A DNA stretch of 64,000 nt. It comes from Rhizobium sp. L43 (GTDB lineage Bacteria; Pseudomonadota; Alphaproteobacteria; Rhizobiales; Rhizobiaceae). The stretch is taken from NCBI RefSeq assembly GCF_002531725.1, contig NZ_NWSQ01000004.1, positions 248,001 to 312,000 on the forward strand, read 5' to 3'. The translations under genes and the position numbers were made by a program. This document shows positions 39,305 to 47,542 of this stretch, one piece after another. Position 1 is the first letter of the stretch. Each line of letters starts with the position of its first letter. Below the pieces are notes generated by a model. It was given only the letters and a program-made list of their open reading frames with translations. It was not told the origin of the DNA and did no database searches.

Positions 39305-41664
39305 AGTCTTCTCTCGTGGCGGTTTCAGCAGCAGTGGTGGTGGCGAGCCTGGTTACCGGGCTGAAGGACCGTGCCGCTCTGCAGGAAAGGTTCGGCCTGG
39401 CGTCTGCCGGCAAGCCGGCGCCGGAGCTGATGATGATGGGCCGCATCAAGCCGACCGAGGCTGCCGGCAATGCCGAATTCAATGCGCAGCTCGTCGCCGA
39501 CAAGATCGAGGCGATCACCTCCTCGCCGCCAGCATCACCAGATACATCAGATCCAAATGCCGCAGCACAGCAGCCTGCAACGCCGCCATCTGCGCCCCAG
39601 ACGGCGGCGCCAGCGGCACCGGTCACGCCTCCGATCGTGTCCGAGCCGCCGGCACCGCAGCAGGCTGCCGCCCCGCCGCCGCCTGCCGTCGATGAAAGCG
39701 CGCTTCGTTATTTCGCCAGCCGCGGCGACAAGGTGCGTTTGCAGGCCGAGATATCCCGCCTTCAGGCGCTCTATCCGAATTGGGTTCCGCCGGCCGATCC
39801 GCTCGCCGTGCCGCAGAACGGCGACAAACAGCTCGAGGCCATGTGGCAGCTCTATTCCGATGGCCGTTATGCCGAGCTGCGCAAGGCGATCGCCGACCGC
39901 CAGGCAGCCGATGCCGGATGGCAGCCGCCGGCCGATCTGCTCGACCGGCTCGACGTCGCCGAGGCCCGCGCCCGCCTCATCAACGCTTCCGACCTCAAGC
40001 AATATGCGACCGTGGTCGATATTGCCGCCGCCACGCCGAGCCTGCTCACTTGCAGCGAGGTCGACGTTCTCTGGCGTGTCGCCGAAGCCTTCATCCAGAC
40101 GGAGAGGGTACAGCGCGGCCAGGACGCCTATAGCTATATCCTGAAGAACTGCGCCAATCCGGCCGAACGGCAGGCGACGGTCGAGAAGGCCTCGACGCTG
40201 CTTTCCTATCAGCCGATGCAGGCGCTGCTCGCGCTGGAGAAGCCTGCCGCAGACGGCAGCAGGGAATTCGATGCGATCCGCGACAACCTCGCTCGGCGCT
40301 TCATGGCCGAAGGCAACGACGATCCGAATCTCGCCATCGCGCCCGAGTATGTCGCCCGCCTCGAAAAGCTCGCCGGGACCGAGGGACTTGCCTCGGATGC
40401 GCTGCTGCTCGGCTGGTATCAGCTTCGCCGCAACAACGATGCCGAGGCCGAAAAATGGTTCCGCGCCGCCCGCGCCAAGCAGGATACGGCGGCCGCTTCG
40501 CAGGGGCTGGCGCTGGCGTTGATCGCCCGCAAGGCGCCTGAGGAGGCCGAGAACGTGATGTTCCGCTGGCGTGCCGATTCCGATGATGCGAGCGCCACCT
40601 ATCTCGCCGCCACCGCGAATCTGATGGCGCTGCAGCCGCCGGCCGATCTCGCCGAAGATGTGCTGCATCGCATCGCCTCCGAGGTGATCGCCCGCAAATA
40701 TGTGCCGACGGCGCAGCAGTTCGGCTGGTATGCCCGCTCCCTCAACCAGTTTCAGACCGCCGCACGCTGGTTCGAGACCGCACTTGCCTGGAAACCCGAT
40801 GACGAACCCTCCGCCTATGGTCTTGTCGTCACCCGCGAGCAGTTGAACGACCGCAAGGCCGTGCTCGCCATTCAGCATGCCTGGGCCGGCCGGTCGACCC
40901 GCATCACCAATCTTGAAGACACTGCTTCGCTGAGCCCCAACGGCGCCCCTCTGCCGCCGGAAAAGGGCGCGATTGCCCCGCAGCAGCCGGTTCAGCCGGC
41001 GCAGCAGCCGCAAGCTCCCGCCGCCACGGCCGAGCCGCGGGCTGAGCGCCCCGCTGCGCTGCAGCCGGGGCCCGATGTCGCCGTTCGCACGGCAAGGCCG
41101 GCGATGCAGACAGTGACCGTCCAGCGCGGTCCGCGCCAGATACGCGGCTGCTCGACGACCATCGATGCGGCGCAGCTCAGCCCGGCCGACGCGCTGTCGC
41201 GCGGCTGGTGCCTGATGGATATCAACCGGCCGATGGAGGCGATCTCGGCCTTCGAGGCGGCGTTGCAGAGCCCGGTCCGCAAGCTTCGCGAAGACGCAGC
41301 TTACGGCCAGAGCCTTGCCTATCTGCGCGCCGGCCTTTCCGGCAATGCCGCCGTCGCCGCCGCCAAGGCGCCGCAGAGCCGTCAGCGCGCCGCCGAGCTG
41401 CAGGTGGCGATCCTCGCCGACCGGGCGCTTTCGGCCTTCGACGCCGGGCGTTATCGCGAAACCCTCATCTATCTCGATCAGCGCGCCCAGCTGCAGCAGG
41501 AACGTATCGACCTGATGGTCCTGCGCGGCTACAGCTACTTCAATCTGAAAATGTACGGCGATGCGACTCGTATCTTCGAAGCCGCAGCCGCCACCGGCAA
41601 TCGCGACGCCACCCGCGGTCTTGCCGACGTTCGCAAGGTCACCCATCCCGACGTCAACGACTAG
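39295..41664 (+). CDS. bcsK: Cellulose operon TPR protein (BcsK-like)
   Basis: About 789 residues. A short N-terminal hydrophobic segment (SLVAVSAAVVVASLVTG), a proline/alanine-rich stretch (about 80-130), then tetratricopeptide-like helical repeats to the end, interrupted by a Pro/Gln linker near 560-600. It occupies the BcsC place in the operon but ends without the outer-membrane beta-barrel. The BcsK name follows the Agrobacterium-type operon and is from memory. The start is GTG at 39295 or 39301; both overlap the bcsZ end. Confidence 0.8.
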   Translation: MSVKSSLVAVSAAVVVASLVTGLKDRAALQERFGLASAGKPAPELMMMGRIKPTEAAGNAEFNAQLVADKIEAITSSPPASPDTSDPNAAAQQPATPPSAPQTAAPAAPVTPPIVSEPPAPQQAAAPPPPAVDESALRYFASRGDKVRLQAEISRLQALYPNWVPPADPLAVPQNGDKQLEAMWQLYSDGRYAELRKAIADRQAADAGWQPPADLLDRLDVAEARARLINASDLKQYATVVDIAAATPSLLTCSEVDVLWRVAEAFIQTERVQRGQDAYSYILKNCANPAERQATVEKASTLLSYQPMQALLALEKPAADGSREFDAIRDNLARRFMAEGNDDPNLAIAPEYVARLEKLAGTEGLASDALLLGWYQLRRNNDAEAEKWFRAARAKQDTAAASQGLALALIARKAPEEAENVMFRWRADSDDASATYLAATANLMALQPPADLAEDVLHRIASEVIARKYVPTAQQFGWYARSLNQFQTAARWFETALAWKPDDEPSAYGLVVTREQLNDRKAVLAIQHAWAGRSTRITNLEDTASLSPNGAPLPPEKGAIAPQQPVQPAQQPQAPAATAEPRAERPAALQPGPDVAVRTARPAMQTVTVQRGPRQIRGCSTTIDAAQLSPADALSRGWCLMDINRPMEAISAFEAALQSPVRKLREDAAYGQSLAYLRAGLSGNAAVAAAKAPQSRQRAAELQVAILADRALSAFDAGRYRETLIYLDQRAQLQQERIDLMVLRGYSYFNLKMYGDATRIFEAAAATGNRDATRGLADVRKVTHPDVND

Positions 41665-41699
41665 CGTTGACGTCGACGTCAACGACTGACGTTGACGCC
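41650..41699. repeat. Tandem 25-bp palindromes across the bcsK stop
   Basis: Two adjacent units: GACGTCAACG-ACTAG-CGTTGACGTC (41650-41674) and GACGTCAACG-ACTGA-CGTTGACGCC (41675-41699). Each forms a 10-bp stem. The bcsK stop TAG is in the first loop. There is no T-run, so this is not a classic terminator, though it could stabilise or end the operon mRNA. Confidence 0.85.
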
Positions 41700-41801
41700 G
41701 CCGTCGCCCTCCGCTACTCGCCTGTGTAGCTCAAAATGCTCCGGCGTCTTTTGCCTGTCTGAAAAGACGCGCGGCGCTGCAGTGCCCGCAAGGAAACACC
41801 T

Positions 41802-42470
41802 GTGCCCGCTCTCCATGACATTCTCGACAAGTCCTACGACGCCTTCCTCTTCGACATGGACGGAACGCTGCTGAATTCCATCGCCGTCGTCGAGCGCGTC
41901 TGGAGCGACTGGGCAAGACGCCATGGCTTCGAACCGGAGGTCTTCCTGAAGACGATCCACGGCATCCGCGCTTCCGACGTGATCCGCGGGCTCGGCCTGC
42001 CAGGCGTCGATCCGGCCCATGAGGCGGACCTGCTGCTCGCCGAGGAGATGGAGGATGTTTCGGGCATCGTCGAAATCCCTGGCGCCATCCGTTTTCTCTC
42101 CGCCGTTGCCAATGGCAAATGGGCAATCGTCACTTCGGCGCCGATCGAGCTCGCCAGGCGCCGCATGGCTGCCGCCGGCATCCCGATGCCGAAGGTCATC
42201 GTCAGCGGCGGGGAGGTCAAATCAGGCAAGCCCAGCCCCGAAGGTTATCTGCTCGGCGCAAGCCGCCTCGGCGTCGATCCCTCGAAATGCCTGGTCTTCG
42301 AAGACGCCGTCGCCGGCATCCTCGCCGGCGAGGCCGCCGGCGCCGATGTCACCGTCATCACTGAAACTCACGCGACGCCCTTCGAAACACCACATTTTTC
42401 GATCGCCAACTACCAGGCATGGCAGCCCGGCCAGACCACCGAAGGCCGGCTGAAGCTCGCCGCGATCTGA
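41802..42470 (+). CDS. HAD-superfamily phosphatase, YfbT/Dog1-like
   Basis: 222 residues of HAD subfamily IA. The nucleophile motif is FDMDGTLLNS (Asp18 nucleophile, Asp20 acid), motif II VTSAP near 110, the motif III lysine in VKSGKPSPEGY near 139-149, and motif IV EDAVAGI near 167. These enzymes dephosphorylate small sugar phosphates. The start is GTG at 41802, after an AAGGAAACACCT site. It is the last host gene before the tRNA-Pro. Confidence 0.88.
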   Translation: MPALHDILDKSYDAFLFDMDGTLLNSIAVVERVWSDWARRHGFEPEVFLKTIHGIRASDVIRGLGLPGVDPAHEADLLLAEEMEDVSGIVEIPGAIRFLSAVANGKWAIVTSAPIELARRRMAAAGIPMPKVIVSGGEVKSGKPSPEGYLLGASRLGVDPSKCLVFEDAVAGILAGEAAGADVTVITETHATPFETPHFSIANYQAWQPGQTTEGRLKLAAI

Positions 42471-42567
42471 ACATTCCGGCAAACCGCCTCTTTTTGTCGG
42501 AGGCAAGGTTTTTCCGCTTGCATTGCACGCGCTGAAAAACTAAACGAAGCAAGCCGTTTCGGCAGGT

Positions 42568-42644
<77 letters not shown>

Positions 42645-42714
42645 TTTAAGTCCTTGAAAACATAGGGACTTCAGAAAACCGGGAAGACCTCCAAAGTGAC
42701 GGGTTTCCGAAAAT

Positions 42715-42733
42715 TGGGTCCATTTTGGGTCCA
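42715..42733. repeat. Left candidate integrase arm-type site
   Basis: TGGGTCCATTTTGGGTCCA, a double TGGGTCCA spaced by three bases, about 100 bp inside attL. It matches 52238-52256 at 18 of 19 positions. Such paired motifs inside both ends of an integrated element are what arm-type integrase or excisionase sites would look like; binding is inferred. Confidence 0.6.
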
Positions 42734-42849
42734 GCGCGGAAAGCCCAATAGGCAAACAGCAGCAGGGTCGATTTTGGTCGAGCCCCCCAAAACGTCCCCA
42801 GCGGCCCGCAATGGTGACGATTCAGTCCCGCTGTGGCATTCTTTGCGGT

Positions 42850-43380
42850 ATGCCCGCGCCATCGAAAAGAAAACCCACCACCGATCCGCACCGCACTCTG
42901 CGCGCCGTCTCCGTGGAAAATCCCTTCTATAGCCGGGCCCATGCTGGCGACCCCACCAATCCCAGGAAGATCAGCGCCGTCGTCAACATCCGCGAATCGG
43001 CCATCACGACAATGGCGGCGCGTGGCCGGATCGACGTCGCCCAGGTCGCGGCGGCGGATCGTTTCCGTAGGCTTTGGGAGACCATGGGCGGCAAGGGCGC
43101 ATCGGCCATCGACTATGGCCGGGAATATGTCGATGGCGGCAAGCGCTCTGATCCAATCACCGAACGGCAAATGAATGCGGCAGATGGATTGCGCCGCGCC
43201 CACCGCGCCCTCGGTGATCACGGCTATTGGCTTGTGTCCCGGATATGTGGCGAGGGCTATTCAATCAACGAAGTCGTCCGCCCCGGCAGCAGTAAGAGAG
43301 CCAAGCTCAACGCCGCCAATGATCTCCGGTCCTGCCTTGATACGCTCTGTGAAATGTGGAACCTAGTGGTAAAAATCTGA
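42850..43380 (+). CDS. DUF6456-like helix-turn-helix protein
   Basis: 176 residues, basic at the N terminus. The C-terminal part reads PITERQMNAADGLRRAHRAL, then GYWLVSRICGEGYSINEV and LNAANDLRSCLDTLCEMW, a pattern I associate with DUF6456 C-terminal domains of alphaproteobacterial phages and islands. It may bind DNA; the function is unknown. It is the first gene inside the left end, and the ATG at 42850 is a plausible start. Confidence 0.65.
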   Translation: MPAPSKRKPTTDPHRTLRAVSVENPFYSRAHAGDPTNPRKISAVVNIRESAITTMAARGRIDVAQVAAADRFRRLWETMGGKGASAIDYGREYVDGGKRSDPITERQMNAADGLRRAHRALGDHGYWLVSRICGEGYSINEVVRPGSSKRAKLNAANDLRSCLDTLCEMWNLVVKI

Positions 43381-43515
43381 CGCTTGGTACCCGGTGGAAG
43401 GCCCGAGGCGAGCTGTCGCTAATCGACCTGATACTGAACAGTGATATGCTGGAACGGCGCGGTCCAAAGGCGACTGCCCTGACTTGAACAGCGGAGAGGA
43501 TCAGGGATACAAGAA

Positions 43516-43755
43516 ATGGTCGGGCCAAATGGCTTTCTTACGAGTGTTTTCGGAATTGGTGCCTTTGTACCGGCGTCTCTCTTTATTGTCCTGATCGGGT
43601 ATATTGCATTGAAAGACTTGCCTCTTATGGACAAGCAGGGGCGGTATCTCAGTTATTTCTTCACCCACAGAAAACGAGAGGCAAAGGTTTTGACCGCAAC
43701 ATGGGTGATTGCTTTCTGCTTCTTCGTTACAACATGGTTTCTATCAACGCTTTAG
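43516..43755 (+). CDS. Small membrane protein (two segments)
   Basis: 79 residues with hydrophobic segments at about 12-32 (FGIGAFVPASLFIVLIGYIAL) and 60-78 (TATWVIAFCFFVTTWFLSTL), separated by a basic loop FFTHRKREAKVL. It has no recognised family. The base composition here looks lower in GC than the host genes. It could be an accessory or exclusion protein; this is speculation. Confidence 0.55.
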   Translation: MVGPNGFLTSVFGIGAFVPASLFIVLIGYIALKDLPLMDKQGRYLSYFFTHRKREAKVLTATWVIAFCFFVTTWFLSTL

Positions 43756-43887
43756 CAGCCTCAGAGCACATGCTCGGGTCGAGAGCGGCATCTCGTTTCC
43801 GGCACCAAATGGCGGGTTTTCACCACTAGCGACGCGGCGATAAGCCGGTGAGGTCGATGACCTCTGGGCGTGGATGCAGAAGAAGTG

Positions 43888-44250
43888 TTAGTCTCTGTGG
43901 ATGCTTTCAATCCGGCAATCTACAGAGGCTATGCCTCGGGTCTTGTGAGTGCTTGCTTCTTCAGTAGTGGAGTCGCCCGGATCGAGATTTGTGACATAGA
44001 CGGGTACGGAATCAATGCGACCTCCGGTACTGTCGCGCAATGTGCACTCCAGATAGAGTGACTTGAAGCGTTGGGTTCCGACGTTCTTGATGAAAACCTC
44101 AGCGTCTTTTTGACGAATGTTGTTCACCAAGATGAGGGTGTCGTCGTTTTCGGCTTTGGCGTCTGTGATTAGCCGAATATCTGTAGCGTCGAGGCAAAGC
44201 TTCGACAGAGCTACCCCAACAACGACGACCGCTATTTGCAACGCTTTCAT
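43888..44250 (-). CDS. Short exported or anchored protein
   Basis: 120 residues with an N-terminal hydrophobic stretch (MKALQIAVVVVGVALSKLCL), followed by a beta-rich domain (AEVFIKNVGTQRFKSLYLEC, VPVYVTNLDPGDSTTEE). It resembles FxLYD-type single-domain extracellular proteins in pattern only. No operon partner is visible. It lies in the lower-GC cargo zone. Confidence 0.5.
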   Translation of the reverse strand: MKALQIAVVVVGVALSKLCLDATDIRLITDAKAENDDTLILVNNIRQKDAEVFIKNVGTQRFKSLYLECTLRDSTGGRIDSVPVYVTNLDPGDSTTEEASTHKTRGIASVDCRIESIHRD

Positions 44251-44769
44251 GGTATATCCAATTCACATAAGCTTTGATGCAAGGCCGCAGCGGTGCGCTG
44301 ACAAGGCTGCGACCTCTGACGAAAGAAGGTGTTATGGGAGTACGTGAGGCTACGCTTATTGTCGCCAGAGACGGGGCATCTTCAAGACCTACACAAAATG
44401 CAGGAGAACAATGGGGTTTTCAAGTTTCAACCCACATTCAATTGGCGTCCGCCCATGCCAACCTATACGCGGCTGTGATTCGCGGCCCTTACGGAAGATG
44501 ACCTCGGCCAATTGGCCGATGTTCCCGAGCCGTCAATGTCGCTGCGCTCATTCTCGCCGAGAATGTCGAGAATTTGTCCGCGCGGGGCAACGCGCGGTGG
44601 CGCGGGCGATGCTTAAGCCCGACGACCCTTACTTCTGATTGTTGCAAAAACAGTACAGCCAGCGGTAAGCCTCGACTGCCATCATCAGACATTAGAAGAC
44701 GCACCTTGGCCTTTGAAGAGGTCGCAGGTAGGATTCAATGCATGCCGAGCGAAATAGAAGAAAGACAAC
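44251..44769. other. Cargo-zone gap without a supportable gene
   Basis: 519 bp before the XRE-M78 gene. Short frames (for example 44334-44501 and 44574-44777) lack family resemblance and clear ribosome sites. It may hold the promoter of the protease/PIN pair and remnants of lost genes. Confidence 0.45.
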
Positions 44770-45957
44770 ATGGGTAAGGCGGTATCATTGCCCGGTGTTA
44801 AACCGGCGCTCCTAAAATGGGCGCGGGAATCCGCCCACCTTTCCACTGAAGAAGTTGCCGGGCGTCTCAAGAAAGCGGTTGAAGAAATCGACGCTTGGGA
44901 GTCCGGGGCTGATGCACCATCGTATGCACAGCTTGAGAAGCTTGCCTATGAACTTTACAAGCGACCACTGGCGATTTTCTTCCTGCCGTCACCGCCCCAA
45001 GAACCTAAGCCCGAGGCTGAGTTCCGTGCGCTGCCTGATGCCGACCTGCGCAATCTGAGCCGCGACACCGTATTGTTAATCCGACGGGCGCGCGCCTATC
45101 AGACGTCGCTCATTGAGCTATTTGGCGGGCGCTCACCTGTTGCCGAACCGATATGGAAGCACGTGCCCTTAGACGCATCAAAGCCCAGTGCGCAGCAGGC
45201 CGCCGCAATACGCGCCTCGCTTGGTGTTCCCGCGCCTGGTGCCCGAGATTGGGGTGCCCCGGACGGTGATGAGGCGTTGAAGGTTTGGCGCAAAGCCATC
45301 GAAGCTGGAGGCGTTTTCGTATTCAAAGATACGTTCAAGCAGAAAGAAGTATCGGGCTTCTGCCTCGAACATCCTGAATTACCCGTAATGATGATTAACA
45401 ACAGCACCACAAAGACCCGACAGATTTTCAGTCTGCTACACGAACTTGCTCATGTCCTGATGGGCCGGCGCGCGATCAGTACTTTCGATGATGCGCCTTT
45501 GAGTCGGTTGCCACCCGCAGAACAGAGGATAGAGCGCTTCTGCAATCAGATCGCAGCCGATATATTGGTTCCTGCCCAAGATTTCGCTGCTCAGGTGGCC
45601 GGTCTCCCGCAAAACGTCGAAGCCCTCCCATCAGATATTTTCGCTGCATTAGCAGCGCGCTATCGTGTCAGCCGCGAGGTTATTCTGCGGCGGTTTCGCG
45701 ATGCGGACCGCGTCAGTCAAACTTTCTATGAGGAACGCAAACGCGAATGGGACGGTCAGAAGCTTGACAAGGCAAGTTCTGGCGGGAGCTTCTATTCTAC
45801 CAAAGGTGCCTATCTCAGCGAACGCCTTATGAGCGAAGTGTTTGCGCGCTATGGCCGCCGCCAGATCAGCGTAGATGAAGCCGCAGACTTCATCGGTGTG
45901 AAGCCCAAGCAAGTCGACGAGTTGGAGAGTCGGTTCCTGAGGGGCATGGCGGCATGA
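44770..45957 (+). CDS. XRE-family regulator fused to ImmA/IrrE (M78) metallopeptidase
   Basis: 395 residues. An N-terminal XRE helix-turn-helix (about 8-65: TEEVAGRLKKAVEEIDAWESG) is followed by an M78 zinc-peptidase domain with HELAH at 224-228 and a downstream ERFCNQIAADILVP carrying the third ligand. Relatives cleave phage-type repressors (ImmA) or regulate radiation response (IrrE/DdrO). Fusions of this sort are commonly encoded beside PIN-domain genes and are predicted antitoxins or regulators. The PIN gene overlaps its stop by 4 bp. Confidence 0.9.
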   Translation: MGKAVSLPGVKPALLKWARESAHLSTEEVAGRLKKAVEEIDAWESGADAPSYAQLEKLAYELYKRPLAIFFLPSPPQEPKPEAEFRALPDADLRNLSRDTVLLIRRARAYQTSLIELFGGRSPVAEPIWKHVPLDASKPSAQQAAAIRASLGVPAPGARDWGAPDGDEALKVWRKAIEAGGVFVFKDTFKQKEVSGFCLEHPELPVMMINNSTTKTRQIFSLLHELAHVLMGRRAISTFDDAPLSRLPPAEQRIERFCNQIAADILVPAQDFAAQVAGLPQNVEALPSDIFAALAARYRVSREVILRRFRDADRVSQTFYEERKREWDGQKLDKASSGGSFYSTKGAYLSERLMSEVFARYGRRQISVDEAADFIGVKPKQVDELESRFLRGMAA

Positions 45958-46421
45958 TCTATATCTTGGACACCAGCAGCTTTCGAGAACTTGAGCGATA
46001 TTACAGTGACGTATTTCCAACTTTCTGGAAGCTGTTCCAGGCAGAAGTTGATGGCGGCGGCGTTGCGTCAGTCCGTGAGGTTTTACGCGAACTTGAGGCC
46101 TGCCCCGAGACAAATGTGATCGCGTGGGCCAAAGATAATTCTGGCATATTCAATCCTCCCACACCAGACGAGGCGGAATTCGTCGGGAAAATTTTCGCCA
46201 TTCCACACTTCCAACAGTTGATTTCCACCAAAGCGCAAATGACTGGCCAGCCGGTTGCAGACCCTTTTCTAATCGCCGCCGCGAAGGCCTGCAGCGGCAC
46301 GGTCGTAACGCAGGAGCGTTTCAAACCAAACTCTGCAAAGATCCCAAACGTTTGCGAACATTTTGGAATTGCTTGTACGACTTTCGAAGGCTTCTTGAAG
46401 GCCAAAGGCTGGAGTTTCTGA
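45954..46421 (+). CDS. DUF4411 PIN-domain protein
   Basis: 155 residues of a PIN-like nuclease: the first acidic residue is Asp6 in YILDTSSFRELERYY, a Glu-rich segment SVREVLRELEACPE follows at about 40-53, and VADPFLIAAAKA holds the later aspartate (about 103). PIN toxins cut RNA. The pairing and ATGA overlap with the XRE-M78 gene suggest a toxin-antitoxin-like or defence module. Target and activity are unproven. Confidence 0.87.
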   Translation: MIYILDTSSFRELERYYSDVFPTFWKLFQAEVDGGGVASVREVLRELEACPETNVIAWAKDNSGIFNPPTPDEAEFVGKIFAIPHFQQLISTKAQMTGQPVADPFLIAAAKACSGTVVTQERFKPNSAKIPNVCEHFGIACTTFEGFLKAKGWSF

Positions 46422-46423
46422 TT

Positions 46424-46786
46424 TTAGCAACGTCGCTTCGGTCGGGGCTGTAATTCCACCCTCGGCGGCGCGAATTCCGACCATCCGCACTTTGCCCGGA
46501 GCGCGAATCTGATCGCCTTCAGCGCGGTGCCGTCGCTGCCTCCGGCAATCCGATGGAGATGCAGAACGAGCTTGGCCTCGACGAGCGCGCTGCCGCGCCT
46601 AATCTCCTCGCCATAGCGTCGCCGCAGCGTTTTTCCATCGATGCCGAGCGCGACGGAAATCTGCGACTGCGGAACCGCCTCGGCGGCAAGGATAGTGACC
46701 AACCGACGGCTGATCTCGCTGGGAACGTGCGCCGGTCGACCGCCGTTGCGATTCGATTTTTTCATTGGCGCGCGGGAAAAACCCAT
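46424..46786 (-). CDS. Phage-type small DNA-binding protein
   Basis: 120 residues, strongly basic, with a helix-turn-helix pattern (EAVPQSQISVALGIDGKTLRRRYGEEI, about 34-60) followed by KLVLHLHRIAGGSDGTALKAI. Such proteins occur beside capsid and terminase genes in alphaproteobacterial prophages; a small-terminase or regulator role is possible. The ATG at 46786 has the strong site GGGGGAGGCAGTTCA. It is convergent with the PIN gene, 2 bp apart. Confidence 0.65.
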   Translation of the reverse strand: MGFSRAPMKKSNRNGGRPAHVPSEISRRLVTILAAEAVPQSQISVALGIDGKTLRRRYGEEIRRGSALVEAKLVLHLHRIAGGSDGTALKAIRFALRAKCGWSEFAPPRVELQPRPKRRC

Positions 46787-46921
46787 TGAACTGCCTCCCC
46801 CAGTTTTCTCTCACGGCGAAAAAAATCCCCGCGTGGGGGGCGCGCGGGCCCTGCGCCGCCGCCGATCTTAGGACCGACCCTCCCCCCCGGCTCTGCGGCG
46901 AGGCGGTCACCCACCAGAAAT

Positions 46922-46940
46922 CGGGTTATCAAATAACCCG
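46922..46940 (-). terminator. Hairpin downstream of the minus-strand phage genes
   Basis: An 8-bp perfect stem (CGGGTTAT / ATAACCCG) with a 3-base loop, 13 bp past the end of the gene at 46953. The T-run is weak (ATTTC on the minus strand), so it may be only partly efficient. Confidence 0.5.
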
Positions 46941-46952
46941 GTTATTCCACGC

Positions 46953-47186
46953 TCATTGTAGCGCGGAGGATGGCGCGTCCCAATCCGAGAGGCCACGGCG
47001 AACCTCGGCAAGACATGAGGCCCGCCATATGACTGCCTCTTCCCGGCGTTTTGCGACGTGAGCGGCGATCTCATCATCGGTTGCGCCTAGGTCAGACAAG
47101 AGCAGTTCGTCGTGCTCTATCGCCTCCTTGATCTGTTGGTCGAGCGATGCGGCGGTCCATTCCAGCGCTTCTTCGAGGGATTTCAT
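46953..47186 (-). CDS. Small hypothetical phage-type protein
   Basis: 77 residues, helical and charged: MKSLEEALEWTAASLDQQIK then ELLLSDLGATDDEIAAHVAKR. It starts inside the stop of the preceding gene (ATGA overlap, 47183-47186), which supports it being translated. No family is recognised. Confidence 0.6.
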   Translation of the reverse strand: MKSLEEALEWTAASLDQQIKEAIEHDELLLSDLGATDDEIAAHVAKRREEAVIWRASCLAEVRRGLSDWDAPSSALQ

Positions 47187-47527
47187 TGCTGCCTCCCTGT
47201 GGCCCGCACGCGCTTTGTCGGTTTGCCTTTTCCCGAGAGCTGCCAAAACGCGGCATTGCTGCCTGGTGCGACGCCTTCCGGTGTGTCTGCGAGCGCGGTC
47301 CACATCGCGCCGTCCATCGTGACCACATGTCCACGGCGATAGTTGAGCGCCTTCTGATACACGCCGCAATATTTGACGCCGTGCAATTCCATGGCATCGA
47401 GGCGCGTCTGGTGTTCAATCAGAACGGCCTTCAAAGCATCAAATAGGCGATAGGCCTCGGCCTTCGTCATCGGCTTGGCGAGCACGCCGACCCCGAATTG
47501 CGTCGTCATTTCGTCGGTCAAAGACAT
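47183..47527 (-). CDS. Phage-type protein with carbohydrate-binding-like module
   Basis: 114 residues. The N-terminal half is helical; the C-terminal half reads YRRGHVVTMDGAMWTALADT, then PGSNAAFWQLSGKG, the pattern of small chitin-binding-like modules often found in phage structural or tail-associated proteins. It lies 15 bp downstream of the capsid-like gene and overlaps the next gene, so these form one transcript. Confidence 0.65.
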   Translation of the reverse strand: MSLTDEMTTQFGVGVLAKPMTKAEAYRLFDALKAVLIEHQTRLDAMELHGVKYCGVYQKALNYRRGHVVTMDGAMWTALADTPEGVAPGSNAAFWQLSGKGKPTKRVRATGRQQ

Positions 47528-47542
47528 GGCAATAACCTCCGA

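Noticed and set aside
39547..41682. 711-codon frame antisense to the cellulose TPR gene
   Set aside because: Low-complexity Gly/Arg-rich mirror of an alanine-rich coding strand.
44334..44777. Short overlapping frames before the XRE-M78 gene
   Set aside because: No start signals or family resemblance; treated as noncoding or decayed.
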